DNA of 64,000 nucleotides, from the NCBI GenBank assembly GCA_003952965.2, contig CM025850.1, forward strand, positions 30,081,374 through 30,145,373. The letters are read 5' to 3'. The translations under genes and the position numbers were made by a program. Below are positions 1 through 11,700 of the stretch, piece by piece. The stretch is from Morella rubra (lineage: Eukaryota > Streptophyta > Magnoliopsida > Fagales > Myricaceae). The notes under the pieces were generated by a model. That model saw nothing but the letters and a program-made list of their open reading frames with translations. It made no database searches and had not been told where the DNA came from. The first letter of the stretch is position 1; each line of letters begins with the position of its first letter.

Positions 1-199
1 TTTTTTAACATAACATTTAGCGGCAAAATGCCGGTTTTACCACATTTCCACAAACAGGAGCCGTGGATGATTTAGGTTTTTGTTTTGATTTTTTATTACG
101 ATATTTAGATTTATAAGTTTTTGTATTTCAGAATGTAATTGTTATATTTTTTATAAGGTTTATATGATTTATTTTTTCTATAATATGGTTTTTTATAAG

Positions 200-930
200 T
201 TTTGAAGGAGGTATTAATTTTTGAAAACCATATTGTGCACAAAAATCTCCTAATTCTTTTCGTGTATTTTTCTTTCTATTCTAATGTTTTCTTTAATTTT
301 AATCATTACATAAAATTAAACCTGTTTTATTAATAATATTAATAAGAGAACCATATGTATATCTATTATAATCTAATATACCTTTTTCATTTGCAAGTGC
401 TTGTTTACTTTTTGAGCAAAAGTAGTAGGTAAACCAGCAATAAATTTTTCTTTCCAATATACTTGATTACAATCATCACGTAAAAATACTTTTGTTAAAA
501 AGACATCTTTATACCAACGAAAATCAGCTAATGTAGGGCATTTTAAATTTATTAAGAAAATCAGAAGCTCTTTCTCTATATATTTTAGGATTTCCAACAA
601 AATTTAAAGTTATAGTATATAATAAAGTTGTACATGAATCATTTTTTGTATGGCCATCAGTGCCTAATATAGGATTATCATCATTATCTCTTTCAACAGA
701 TGTTAATATTATTTCTTTCTTCTTCAGTAAGATATCTATCCCACCAATTTTTTAATTGACCAGAAAAACCGGTTATTATACATTCAGTAATTTCTTTTTC
801 AGGTTTATATATATAAATTAAGTGTTTCTAAATTTGATCTAGCTATTTTTTGCAAGGGATTTTTTTCATCTAAAAAAAAAGGTATCCTTTAAAAGTAACA
901 TTGTCCGAATCTTTTAGCCAATTTTAGTCT
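200..930 (-). pseudogene. Broken pararetrovirus-like capsid/gag fragment
   Basis: The longest readable piece (373-600, minus) contains FRWYKDVFL and WKEKFIAGLP. On either side, in other frames, lie GFSGQLKNWWDRYLTEEE (about 730-790) and YTYGSLINIINKTG (about 305-350). Spacing and order look like the capsid/gag region of plant endogenous pararetroviruses (Caulimoviridae-like). Several stops and frameshifts break it and no movement protein, protease or reverse transcriptase is visible nearby, so it is a dead genomic fossil. A related Ty3-type gag is the main alternative. The family call rests on motif recognition only. Confidence 0.5.
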
Positions 931-1112
931 ATTAGTGGTGCGTGTAACTAGATTTGTTTGTTAAGTTCTTAGAAGGTATTAGGGAAGATAATAATAAGTA
1001 TGAGGTAAAATCGCATGAAAACAGATTTGTTTGTTGATTTGTTGAGTTCTAAGTATTAATAGAAGTAGATATATCAGATAGGGACAAAATATGATCTCTA
1101 ATTGTTTTTTAT
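931..1112. other. AT-rich spacer without recognisable feature
   Basis: No coding frame, repeat or RNA gene could be supported between the viral-like fragment and the start of the hAT-like element. Confidence 0.4.
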
Positions 1113-1569
1113 AAGGGTGAGAATTTTATCAGGTTAATCTCAGAAATTTTGGTTTCGGTTCAGGTACCGGAATGCTTGTATCGAAACCAGATTCCAAATA
1201 TGAAAACCATTGGAAATATCGAAATTTTCAGTTTTGAATTTTTTTTAAAAAAAATTAATTGAGGTTTGAGCCCTGTTTTTTTTTCTTTTAAAAACATACA
1301 TGACCTGAGTATCCAAGTCACGCGAGACTAAAGGTGATAATTTTATTTGGTGGAAATTAGAAATTTCAATTTCAGTTTCGTACCGATTCTGACCTATTTC
1401 GGTATGAAATCAGATTTCATATTTGTGAAATTCCGAACCGAAATTCCGGTAGAAATCTGAAGTTTTTTTAAAAAAAGTTAATTCCGTTTGAGCCCTGGTT
1501 TAAAGAAAAAACAATAGGTTACCGTTTTGACCCAGGTCAGTTCACGCGAGAGAGTCTCTATTTCTAGGC

Positions 1570-1830
1570 TAGTCTTCTTCATCAAAGCAACTCCTAGCCG
1601 CCACGCGCCAGCGCCCCCTCTGACTCCGGCCTCTGTCGTTGTCGTCCGTCCGGAGTCCCTCCCTCCCGAAATCTCTCTCTCTCTCTCAGCTCTCTCCCTT
1701 CGAAAATCTCTCTCTCTCCCCTCTCTCTCGCGGGTTGCTCAATTCAGTTGAGCTTTGGTGGCCGAATCTCTCACCAGCCATCTCTTGAGGTAGGGTTTGT
1801 TAATTTTAATTTTGTAAAATGTTGTATTTT
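1570..1830 (+). repeat. Direct repeat copy 1 (paired with 3005-3210)
   Basis: This block shares with 3005-3210 a CGCCAGC-type C-rich start, a CCCGAAATCTCTCTCTCT tract, GGTGGCCGAATCTCTCACCAG, and a TTGAGGTAGGG/GGTTTGTTAATTTTA ending. It looks like a 5' leader and first intron donor of an ancestral transposon gene. Confidence 0.6.
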
Positions 1831-3004
1831 GTAAATGTCGTATTCTGTAAATGCCATTGTTAATTTGATTTGGAGATTTTAACAGGGTAATAGTTACTTT
1901 GATTTGGGGACGTACGTAATAGTTAAAAGGGTCCAAGGGAATAGTTGTGAATCTGTGATTAATTTGATTATTGTTTCCTGTGGCTTATCGATCGGCATTA
2001 ATACACAGTTTTCATTTACAAGAGCATCTTGATAGCATATTGGGCAAAGGGTCGATTTCAAAGAACTGCTTGACATAGAATATGAATAATATAATTTGCA
2101 GAGGAACAATTGGAGGAATAATACTTTACAAATTAGTCTACTGCACGTGAGTTATGAGTATCAGTAGTTCAATACATCCACATTTTCCACTTAAAATCTG
2201 CAGGGAAACTATTTGGAACATATTAATTTAATGACTATCCGAAGTCTTGGAAAGCATAAAAATATTATGGGACTAAGCTTTGCATATTGCACCCAAAAGC
2301 TGGAAATTTGAAGTTCTTGGAGGAAAACTGATAAGTTGTAGTAGTTCTACTATCCCAAATGCACAAGACTTACGTCTGTAACCATTGTGAACTGATCTAA
2401 TTTTCAACGGAAATTTTAATTTTTGTTCCCTGTTTAGATTATTATTTAAATTATCTCATGTTTAAGATTATAATTTGGTTAGCTGATGTGTTATATGTAA
2501 TTTCACTTGTATGCAGGCTGCCATTGTGAATTCCCAAACTCTTGAAGAGGTTGCAAGACTTGAAAAGGTGCTTACTTTTTGTTGTTTATTTGATTATCTC
2601 ATCTTGTTGTCTATACTAATATGCTTAGATCCTTAGGTTGTGTACATAGTTGTACCTCTATTCCCAAATTATAGTGGTTTTTGGACAGAATGAATGTATA
2701 GAATGATTGGATACAAATGCATTTTTTTTCCTTTGTTGATGGAATGATATGCTTAAAAATATTATTAAGAAACTGCATAACAGGGAAAGAAAAAAAAAAC
2801 AGCCCATTTTCTGGCCCCAAAAAAACATTTTGGGCCAAAGTAAAATCTGGGCCTTTAGACCCACTAATGGAACCAGAATTTTCAGAAATTCCAGTTCCAT
2901 TCAGGAATAAAATCAGAATGAAATTTTGGGTTTCGGTGAGTACTGGAACGGATGGAAACTTTGGTTCCATCCGTTACAGAGACTTTCAGTCTCTTTATTC
3001 TTCT

Positions 3005-3210
3005 TCAAACGTCCCAGAATCCCAGCCGCCACTTGCCAGCCCCCCACCCTCCGGCCTCCGTCCCTCCGTCCCGAAATCTCTCTCTCTCTTGCAGTAACGG
3101 TTGCTACCATCAGTTGAGTTTTGGACCTTTGGTGGCTGAATCTCTCACCAGCTCTCTCTCTTGAGGTGGGTTTGTTAATTTTAGTTTGTAAATGTTGTAT
3201 TTAGTCTTTA
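3005..3210 (+). repeat. Direct repeat copy 2 (paired with 1570-1830)
   Basis: Second copy of the C-rich and CTCTCT block, differing from the first by scattered substitutions and short indels. The divergence argues for an old duplication rather than an assembly error. Confidence 0.6.
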
Positions 3211-3965
3211 AATTGCTTTTTGGTTTGTTGATTTTAATTTGTTAATTTGATATGGGGATTTAGATTATCTCATGTATTAGCTACTAATTTGTCACTTTGA
3301 AATTTTGATCACACGTTTTGGGTTGAAATTTTGATCACGTTTTTTGATAACACCATCTCTAAACTCATGGAGATGCACGGCAGCAGCAAATGATTTCCTC
3401 TTTTCTTTTTGGACCTTGATCACCAAAACAAGATTTTACCCTTTACAATCCTACTATAGTCCTTTTAATGCCGATAGGAAGATCCTTAGGTTTTGTGAAA
3501 TGCAAATTTGTTTTCATATATAAACTTCAGCTGATCCCCTTCCCCTCCCTCATTACCAAATGAAAACAGAATATAAGCTCTGTCTCATGTCCATATATGG
3601 TAGCCAAAAGATGAAGTTTCCAATGTGGGATGTATTTTGATGCTTCCTTAACGTGAGTGGAAACTGTGAAGTTTTCATTGACAATGCAAGCATAAAGGCT
3701 TAGAGAGAGAACAAAAAGACCAATAAAAAATGAAGAATGGCTTGTGATAAAAGTCAAGAGTTTAAAAAATAGTTACTTTGTTGAAGTTTGTTCTGTATTA
3801 CATACCCCAAAAATAAATAAGTTTATTCCATATATTTTGTTGTTTAATTTTTCTTGGTCTAATGGTTATATGGAATGCTGTAGTTTTTGTTAGGTTGTTG
3901 TATATTCTGTAATTAGCTTTTCAACAACTTAAATATTAGGGCAACATAAAAAATGAAGAATGGCT

Positions 3966-4236
3966 TGTTGTTTGGAGTTTGTACTTGTTGTTTATGCTAA
4001 TATGCTTAGATCTTTTAGGTTGTGAACATAACTGCTTAGAGTTTATTTAGATAGATTGTTGATTGGAGTTTGGACTTCTTGTTTATGCTAATATGCTTAG
4101 ATCCTTAGGTTGTAAACATAGCTGCTTAGAGTTTATTTAGATAGATTGTTGTTTGGAGTTTGGACTTGTTTATGCTATATGCTTAGATCTTTTAGGTTGT
4201 GAACATAACTGCTTAGAGTTTATTTAGATAGATTGA
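3966..4236 (+). repeat. Three-copy tandem repeat, unit about 90-100 bp
   Basis: The unit contains TATGCTAATATGCTTAGATC, TTAGGTTGTGAACATA and GCTTAGAGTTTATTTAGATAG, repeated three times head to tail. A single diverged copy of its core (ATATGCTTAGATCCTTAGG) occurs near 2620, so the array grew inside the hAT-like element. Confidence 0.75.
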
Positions 4237-4781
4237 GTCATACTAATTTGCTGCAGGACTAGTTGATGTTAGTGGTGAAGGTGGGGCAATATTTGCTGAA
4301 AAGTTTAATTTGTATGCTGGAAAGTGTAATTTTTATGCCCAAAAGTACAAGCCCTTGGGCATGTTATGCTATTGTTGCAAAGTGTAATTTGTAATGGATA
4401 CGCTTCTTTTTTTTTTTCCTTCTTTCTAGAAGTGTAATGAATCTTTATGCTTAAAAAGATTTCTGCTTGCCTAGTGAATTGCATTTTTTTTTTCCTTGGA
4501 TGGCATGGCCGATGGAATGATTGGATACAAATGCATTTTTTTTCCTTTGATGGAATGATAATTATGATATGGTTAAAAATAGTATTCTCTCTATCTTATG
4601 TAACTGTATAGCAGGGAAAAAACAAAAAAAGGGCCCATTTTCCAGCCCATTTTGGGCCAAAGTAAAATCTAGGCTTTCAGGTCCATTGATAGAACCGAAA
4701 TGAATTTTTAGGTTCCGATGAGTGCCGGAACCGGAACCGAAATGGCCCATTTGGTTCCATCCGTTCCGTTACTCACCCTTA

Positions 4782-5309
4782 GCTTCCTAAGCGTGAAATG
4801 AATGGATGGGACTTGAGACATCTCCACGGACCTAGTCACGTGATTTGACCCAAAAACACAACCCAATACATGTTGCCCTATTCAACTGTCCTATTTATGT
4901 GGCCCATGATATGAGCAAACTAAGCCCAAGGCCCTAACTAAAGAAAGACAAAAGCAAGCAAATGGGCTTAGGCCCAGTACATCTCGCCCAGCCCATTACT
5001 AACGAAGCTTCTAGCTTCAAAGATGTTCGCAGCACGTGTCTTCAAAGACTAACGTTCAAAAACTAACGTCTCTTTCTCAACCCTAGCCTCTAAGCCTCCA
5101 TATCCAATCTACTCCACTTCCGCCGCATCTGTCAACCTATAACAACACGTGATCGTGAAGGCGTGCAATTGTTTACTTGAACTGCAGCTACCGCCACAGT
5201 AGAAGTAGAAAAACCCCCTCGATTGTGTTGGCTGAAGTTTGTACAGCAAAGGGGTCACGAGCGAGTGGTTTGGTGAAGGCCAATCTACTTAGGGGCCACT
5301 TTCAAAACA
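4782..5309 (+). promoter_or_regulatory. Probable promoter and 5' leader of an interrupted gene
   Basis: Unlike its transposon neighbours, this stretch holds three CACGTG cores (about 4838, 5034 and 5146) and a telo-box-like AACCCTAG (about 5079). It ends in AACAATGCC at 5307-5315, a good plant start context. Telo-boxes and G-boxes are common in promoters of plant housekeeping genes. The transcription start cannot be placed. Confidence 0.4.
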
Positions 5310-5317
5310 ATGCCAGA

Positions 5318-6745
5318 CAGGGGCGGAACTACACAGGGACAATGGGGGGCGGCTGAATTTTTTTTTTCTTTTAAAGTGTAAAGCCCAGCCCGCCCCCCAA
5401 CAGCCCAACCTGCCCCCCAAAAGCCCAGCCCGCCCCCAGGCCCCAACTGAGTGCCCACCCCCCAACAGCCCAGCCCGGCCCGTTATTTTTTTAAAAAAAT
5501 TCTCAGAGGGTTTCACCCTCGTTTAATTCCCCCCACCCCCGCATTTTCCCCCTTCTCCCCGACGCCGAACCTCTCAGCTCTCTCCCTCTGCAGCTTTGCT
5601 CGACTGCTCTGGTGCTCCCCACCTCCCGATGCCAGCAACCAGCCTCCGTCTCCCGCCTCCCTCCGACGGACACCAGCCTCCAGCGGCCTTTGGCAGCTTC
5701 CCCCTCTCACTCTGCCTCTCTCTCTGGCCTGCCACTGCCCTCAACAGCTTAACTTCCCTCTCTCATTCTCTCTCTCTCTCTCTCTCTACCTCTCATCCTC
5801 CAAGGCTCCAACTTTGCTCTGTCTCTCTCTTCGGCTCTAGATCTCCTCTCTCTCTCTCCATAGTCCAGCCTCCGGCTCTAGGTACACCGATCACCATAGT
5901 CCATAAAACAGTTAGGTTATTTTGAATTTGAATATTTTTCTAGATTATGAATTTGATTATATGTATATTAAATAGATTATGAATTGATTAGGTTATTGTG
6001 AATTTGATTTTTTTTTTTTATTAAAGAGATTATGAATTTGATTAGTAGTTTGTGAATTTGATTATGAATTTATGAATTTGATTATGAATTTGTGAATTTG
6101 ATTATGTTTATATTAAACACATTATGCATTTGATTAGGTTATTGTGAATTTGATTATTTTTCTATTAAAGAGATTTTGAATTTGATTAGTAATTTGTGAA
6201 TTTGATTATGAATTTGATTAGTAATTTGTGAATTTGATTATGAATTTGATTATGAATTTGTGAATTTGAATATGTTTATATTAAATAGATTATGAATTGA
6301 TTAGGAATTTGTGAATTTGATTATTTTTCTATTAAATAGATTATGAATTTGATTAGGGGTTTGTGATTTAATTATGAATTTGATTAGATGAATTATTGAT
6401 GATATTGTGATGAATAATTATTGATGAATAATGCGATGAATTATTGATGAATTTGTGTATCTTTGATTAGGATTATTAAATGTTTGTGAATTTGTGATGA
6501 ACTTATTTTAATTATTGATGAATAATGTGATGAGTTTGATATTGTGATGAATAATGTGATGAATTATTGATGATATTAGATTGATGAATTTATTGATGAA
6601 TAACATGTATTTCAATATTTTTAGTCCTTAATTTTTATATTTTAACTCTTAAGATATTTTTTTGTATTACGTAGTAAATTTTTTTTTTTGTCATTTTTCC
6701 TTAGAAGTTCGATCCCCTTTGATTGAAATCCTGGTTCCGCCACTG
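5318..6745. mobile_element. Non-autonomous hAT element 1 (1.43 kb)
   Basis: Terminal inverted repeats are CAGGGGCGGAACTACAC on the left and CAGTGGCGGAACCAGG (reverse complement of the right end). The flanking 8-bp duplication is ATGCCAGA (5310-5317) versus GTGCCAGA (6746-6753), one mismatch, which is the hAT size. There is no transposase. The interior has a C-rich and CTCTCT segment (5390-5880) and an AT-rich minisatellite-like half. The right-hand 150 bp (TTACGTAGTAAA, TGTCATTTTTCCTTAGA, GTTCGATCCCC) recurs in elements at 31,317 and 49,297, so the three form one family. Confidence 0.8.
5925..6600 (+). repeat. Degenerate GAATTTGATTATGAATTTGT repeats
   Basis: Dozens of irregular copies of GAATTTGATTAT and ATTGATGAAT fill the AT-rich half of hAT element 1. 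Reverse-complement versions occur in the relative at 49,600-50,440. This is subterminal transposon sequence, not a coding region. Confidence 0.7.
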
Positions 6746-6856
6746 GTGCCAGATATTCCCAGAAGTGCAACCATTTCGCAGATCACAGATCTTCTTGGTC
6801 CAGCTTCTGCACCAAATCAAGGAGTTCTTAGTCGCATTTCAGTGCCGAACACCCTG

Positions 6857-8002
6857 GTATGCAGCATTATCAGTATCCCTTGTTTGTATGATTCCAATGT
6901 GTTTACCCAATTCCCCAAAAGACCCATTTTGTTTTCCCTTGGGTTCTTTAAACTTTCCTAAGAACCAATAGTGGATATCTTTGCAAGATTCACTGGAAAG
7001 GATTTGTGTGATTTGCAAGGTGTTCATTTAGTGGAACAAATGGCCGAATCCTTTGTCTGTGTTGACTGCTGAATATTTAATTGAACTGGACAACAATTGA
7101 GACTAATTCTATGGTGTTTCCAGAATATTGTCAGTAATGCTTCATATTGTATGAGCAAAAGTACCTTTAAACCTAACAGATTTTGTTAGCTGATATCGTA
7201 GACATTGATGTGTTTGCTTGTCCTGTGGAACTCTTAGATTCTGCATCTGCTTCTTTAATGAGGACTTCTGAAGCAAATAACTTTTTATGTGCTACATGAG
7301 TTATTGCAAAGGGCTTGTTTTTCATTCTTAGCTCTTTGTACTGTTACCCTTTTGGTGTTTTCAATAAAGCTTTCCTTACTTATCAAAAAAAAAAAAGGAT
7401 TGAAACTTACTACATGTAGTTGCTGGAGGCACTATTCGAAAGTCAAGTAGTGAATCTAACAATTTATGCCTGTGTAGTGGTGGGAAATAATTTGTACCTA
7501 CTACTCACCAAGTATGGACTGGTTAGTTACCTGTCATATTAATTCCGTTGTTTTCCTTCTTTTTTTCCTGCTTTTTACCCCGGCCCCCAGCGGGGTGGGG
7601 GGGCGGGGAGGTGGGTGAGGATTCTACCTTTTGATGGGATGGCCTCTGTAAGCGTTATATATTTGGTGATTTTGAAACTTTTCAATGTTGATCTAGATAT
7701 GTGCCTTACGTACCATTTTGAAATATTTGAAATATTATATGATTGCATCTCTATATTGCCATCTGGTTCATGATCAATGCTTTAGAGTGGTTAATAATGC
7801 ACAACCTCTTTTTTAATCTTTTTCATGCCAGTGATTTTACTGATGGTACAATTATCTCTTTACCATGAAATCTCATGCTCGAATGAATTTCTTTTGCATC
7901 CAGTAGTACAATTCTCCTTCTTGCTCTTCTGCCTAGTATTTCTGGTGGAACCATGTTAATGAGGGGATACCACTTGGATAGTCTTCGATTTGGCAGCTGT
8001 GT
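6857..8002 (+). other. Intron or intergenic DNA with a possible LINE tail
   Basis: No complete gene is visible. Around 7330-7393 the sequence TTTTCAATAAAGCTTTCC and CTTATC followed by 12 A resembles the 3' tails of the LINEs in the PDCD2 introns, so a short 5'-truncated LINE is possible, without a clear duplication. A G/C-rich patch lies near 7580-7610. If the exon ending at 6856 was once functional, the following DNA is its first intron. Confidence 0.3.
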
Positions 8003-8215
8003 TGGACACACACTCATTGATGGCTCTTGCCTGAGATAAACAAGGTAGTTAGTCATCTAATGGGAATACCAATTTTAGTCAACAGATACTTGGATTATGT
8101 TCTAAAAGTTTATGCTCATCCATTAGAGTTAACTTAATGTGATTAGTGGAACTGAAGGGTTTCCTGCATATTCTCATTTGGTGGCCACCTATCGACTTAG
8201 GTGGTGGGATCCTCC
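8003..8215 (+). repeat. Inverted copy of the 30,885-31,100 segment
   Basis: GTGTTGGACACACAC, TTAGTCATCTAA, TAGTCAACAGATACTTGG, AACTGAAGGGTTTCCTGCA and CACCTATCGACTTAGGT all recur in reverse complement at 30,885-31,100, with scattered differences. The other copy runs into the PHT4-like pseudogene, so this piece is probably the 5' end of a second, truncated copy of that locus. It lies directly upstream of PDCD2. Confidence 0.65.
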
Positions 8216-8466
8216 GGTTTGTATTTTCCATTTTTCTGGTATCTAGTGGAGCATTTTACTATACATTTTTGGCTTTATGTAGGTAGATTTATGTCAGTAC
8301 ATTTTGCAGGCTGTTGATGTTTTGCTATCTGTAGATTTGCTCCTGTCAATACATGTGAGGTATGTTGATGCTTTTTCCTTCCACTATGTGATAGGCATGA
8401 AGAAAGAATTACAAACTACGCCACTGGAAAATCAGTAGCTTTAAAATAATAGAAATTGAAGGCGGA

Positions 8467-8733
8467 ATGGCGAATGAACTGGGTGGTGCTGTGAATGGAG
8501 ACTTTTTGGATAAGCAAAAGGGCCTCCGAATCTCCTTGCTTGATGAGGACGATGACGAAGAAGAAGAACAACGGCAACAACAAGAAGTATATGCTGTGGA
8601 TGTAGAAGAAGAAGAAGAAGAAGAACAACAACAACAAGAAGAAGAATTTGTGACTTTGGGTTTTGTAGAAAAGCCCCAGAATCGCTGGTCCCTTCTCCGT
8701 CAATTATTTCCTAGCAAGGCTGGAGGCTTACCG
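8467..8733 (+). CDS. PDCD2: PDCD2 exon 1 with acidic codon-repeat tract
   Basis: Encodes residues 1-89. The start is the first ATG in GGCGGAATGGCG. GAAGAAGAA and CAACAACAA runs (8550-8650) encode uninterrupted Glu and Gln stretches, which are prone to slippage and likely to vary between alleles. The exon ends GGAGGCTTACCG before GTACTT; the next exon begins GCTTGG, giving the conserved GGLPAWLDP junction. Confidence 0.9.
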
Positions 8734-11700
8734 GTACTTCCCAGTATTTCATTGCGTGGGAAACAGTAAAAAAAAAAACTTCCTTTTATTTTTCGAGCAG
8801 GAAATGCAGAGAGTTTCTTTCCTTTTTTTTCCACATAAAATTGGAGAGAAAAAAAAAAAGACGACCTTTTGATAGTGCTAGCTTTTCGCTTCTAGGCTTG
8901 GTTGGATCCGGTTAATTTGCCATCAGGAAAATCTTGTGTCTGTGATATATGCGGAGAACCTTTGCAGTTCCTGCTTCAGGTATGGCTCTTTTCGAATTCT
9001 ATACCTACAAGTTCTTTCACAAATGCAGTCAATGAACAAGTATTTTGAAAATATTAACTGTCGGATAAAATTCTGATTCACCATATCCATGTGTGGATAA
9101 GTTTGTAATGAGATAAGGGGATATGACTTCGCAATGAGATAATGGGTTATGTGTACATAGTATATCGGATTTCTGTATCTTAGTCCTTAAATTCCTCTCA
9201 TTTGTAATGAAGGAAGATGAAAAAATTTTAGGTGCCAATCGTGTTTCTTGAGTGATAGAATAAACAGTTGTTGATGACAGTTGCCTTTACGCGTTGACTT
9301 TCTAGGTTTATGCACCGATTGAGAAAGATTATGCATTTCATCGGACATTGTTTGTTTTTATGTGTTCATCAATGAACTGTCTTCTCCGGGATCAACATGA
9401 GCAATGGAAACGCTACTCGGAGAAGCCATCTAGAAGGTATTATCTGTCATTCATGTGGTTTGCATGTTCTCTAAGACAATGACATTCTCTACATGAAATT
9501 AAGTTAGTAATTACAAGAAGGAAATGACATTTTTCTCATTCTGTGTTTCACATTATGCTATGGTTTCTGAAGTGTGAAGGTTTTTCGCTGTCAATTGCCT
9601 CGCCTTAATCCTTTTTACTTGAGTGAGCCCCCAAGATACGATGGGACTGACAAACCTTGTGGAACTGGAGGTAGTTCATACGTTTCTTTCATTGTGCTAT
9701 TCAACTTCAGTTCTTATGACAAATATTCTCAATGCGGCAGAGTCTTCATCTGAGCTTCATGAGCTGGCTAACTTTTTGTTGTTTTTCTCATTTGTGATGG
9801 TATAAAAACTTAAAGTTCATGATTTATTTTTTAGAAAAATTGAATGAGTTTGTTTATGTGTTGTGTTGAGAGGTCAAATTGGACACATTTGGATGTAAGC
9901 CTCCAAATTAAAATTGTTATAAGGACTTCTAATGATGTGATATGGATGATGGTGAAAGATACATTGATATTTTGGTTGAATATGACATCTTGGAGGGTTT
10001 TAAAAATCCATACCCTGAACTAAGAAATCCAAATCCTTAAATTCCCTCCCGCACTGCCAAAAACAACAATAGTGGCTCTTTGTGTAGGCAGCTTTCCTTT
10101 TTGTGGTATAGTTAAAGAAATGAATTTCAACGCTTGTCTCCACTAATCGATCAAAATAGCCTTTGAATGACGGGAGAGAATATTTCTTTGGTTCTCTCTG
10201 ATGCTTCATATTATGACACAGTTTTCTCTACTACATGATGTGTAATTTGTATTTGTAAAAGGTTATCTAAATGGAGGGTAGCTTGAACTTTGCTTGTGAG
10301 TAAACAAGTTTGGTTTGTAACCAGTATAACATTCTCTTATTTATATTGCACGGATGCTCTTTGTGAATCTTAGAAAATTGCATTTATGTGGCAGCATTTT
10401 TCGAAGGCCTTAAATCCTTATCAGAACTCTTAGTTATGTACATTAATGCACTTGCAAAAGCTGATTTGATGGTCTTTATGTTTGCCTGTGTTAGCTTCGC
10501 TTTGTAGTTGGTGTGGTACCTGGAAAGGAGATAAACTCTGTAGCAGTTGCAGGACTGCCCGTTATTGCTCTGAGAAACACCAGGTAATTGAGTCTTTTAG
10601 GTTCTCGTTGTATAAAATTTTGTCTCCTTAATGTCAATGAGCTCTAATTCAGATCTTGGCCTACTTTTCCTTGGAAGAGAAGAAGTGGAGGCTAAGGTTC
10701 ATGGGTTCAACACCCATCTGATGCATGTGTAGTGTTAATGAAAATTAGTGGAAGTTGCTGATCGGGTAATCCTCAAAATGAGAAAGCCATCTAATAAAAA
10801 TAAAAATGACTCTTCCCTTATTGCCAGGAAATAATAACAGCTCTCTCTCTCTCTCTCCTCCCCCCTCCCACCCTGACTCTTTGTCCCACCAATCAGCTCT
10901 CCTCCTTCATATGGTTCTCCCTTCTGAGAACCCTACCTTCTCTGATCACACACTCCTATCGCTTCTCCTTATTGGCACAAACTTTGCTGCCCTTATAGTC
11001 ATATTTTGCAGGCTCCATCAATTACACTCCTCCCCACCCATCTTGTGGAGTGGAAATAAGGATAACTCTTTTCTCTTATAGCAGTTTGTTCAGGCTTGGT
11101 TTCATTGCTTTCTCTAAGTTGTTCTTGATTTACAGATTTGACAAGATTTACGGAAATTTGTGTTGAGTGGGAAGGAAGAGCAATGGGGTTTCATAATGGA
11201 TGATCTGAGCGATGTGAATGAAAAAGGAGTAGAATGGTGCAAGGAGCTAAATGAGGTGGATAATGGATTTGCAAGGTCCTTGTAAGGCACTACAATGGGG
11301 AAACTGAGAATTTAATTTCCATGGCTTTCTTCATCACATGTGAGGGAAGGATATATGGTGTAAGTTTTTGGGTGAGAAAGAAATCATGGGGAGGGGTTAG
11401 AGTAGATTAGGGGGAGAGTTATAGGTGGGGTGGGTGGGGTCTATGAGTGGGAAAGAGGGAGGGAAATTTGAGTTTATTCATAAAATTCAGGAGAGGAAAT
11501 AATCGTTTTCTTATTCCTTCCAGACATGCATTTGCCATAAATGAGTGTTTGGAGTATGATTCTCTCTGTCTTCCGAGTACCAGGGTTCTTAGTATTGTGA
11601 GTTAATCTTCGTTTGGTTCGATGGAGTTTTCTCGTAGATTTAGTATTGAGGCTAAGGAATTTCAGGTTTCGATTAGTGCTTTGGGTGTCATTAAGTTTTC

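Larger units (their letters stand above)
1113..4781. mobile_element. Decayed hAT-like element with internal duplication
   Basis: The left edge (ATAAGGGTGAG at 1111) and right edge (CTCACCCTTAG near 4773) are inverted copies. Both ends carry subterminal CCGGAACC/GGTTTCGG motifs typical of hAT termini. Inside, two blocks repeat in the same order: a C/T-rich, exon-like block (1570-1830 and 3005-3210), and a block with GAATGATTGGATACAAATG followed by a GCCCATTTT/GGGCCAAAG stretch (2695-2990 and 4513-4780). This suggests two tandem non-autonomous copies of about 1.8 kb, or one element duplicated internally. No transposase frame survives and flanking 8-mers do not match, so the superfamily call is tentative. 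Confidence 0.45.
5310..6856 (+). pseudogene. First exon of an unrecognised gene, split at its ATG by a hAT element
   Basis: Ignoring the inserted element, ATG at 5310 is followed by the exon continuing at 6754 and ending at 6856 before a good donor (CTG|GTATGC). The frame is 37 codons, starting MPDIPRSATISQ and ending SRISVPNTL. The 8-bp target duplication includes the start codon: the left copy reads ATGCCAGA, the right copy GTGCCAGA. The downstream copy has therefore lost its ATG, and the upstream ATG now reads into the transposon. I do not recognise the protein. Later exons could not be found with certainty; a TGATTTTAC segment near 7830 after a CAG acceptor is a weak candidate. Confidence 0.4.

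Noticed and set aside
5451..5925. Ser/Pro/Leu-rich frames on the plus strand
   Set aside because: CTCTCT and C-rich transposon leader in hAT element 1; low complexity, no domain.
8416..8703. 95-codon minus-strand frame with Phe/Leu runs
   Set aside because: Antisense shadow of the GAA/CAA repeats in PDCD2 exon 1.
10806..11081. Frame of 91 codons in PDCD2 intron 5
   Set aside because: CTCTCTCT low-complexity start and no known domain; lies within the intron before LINE A.
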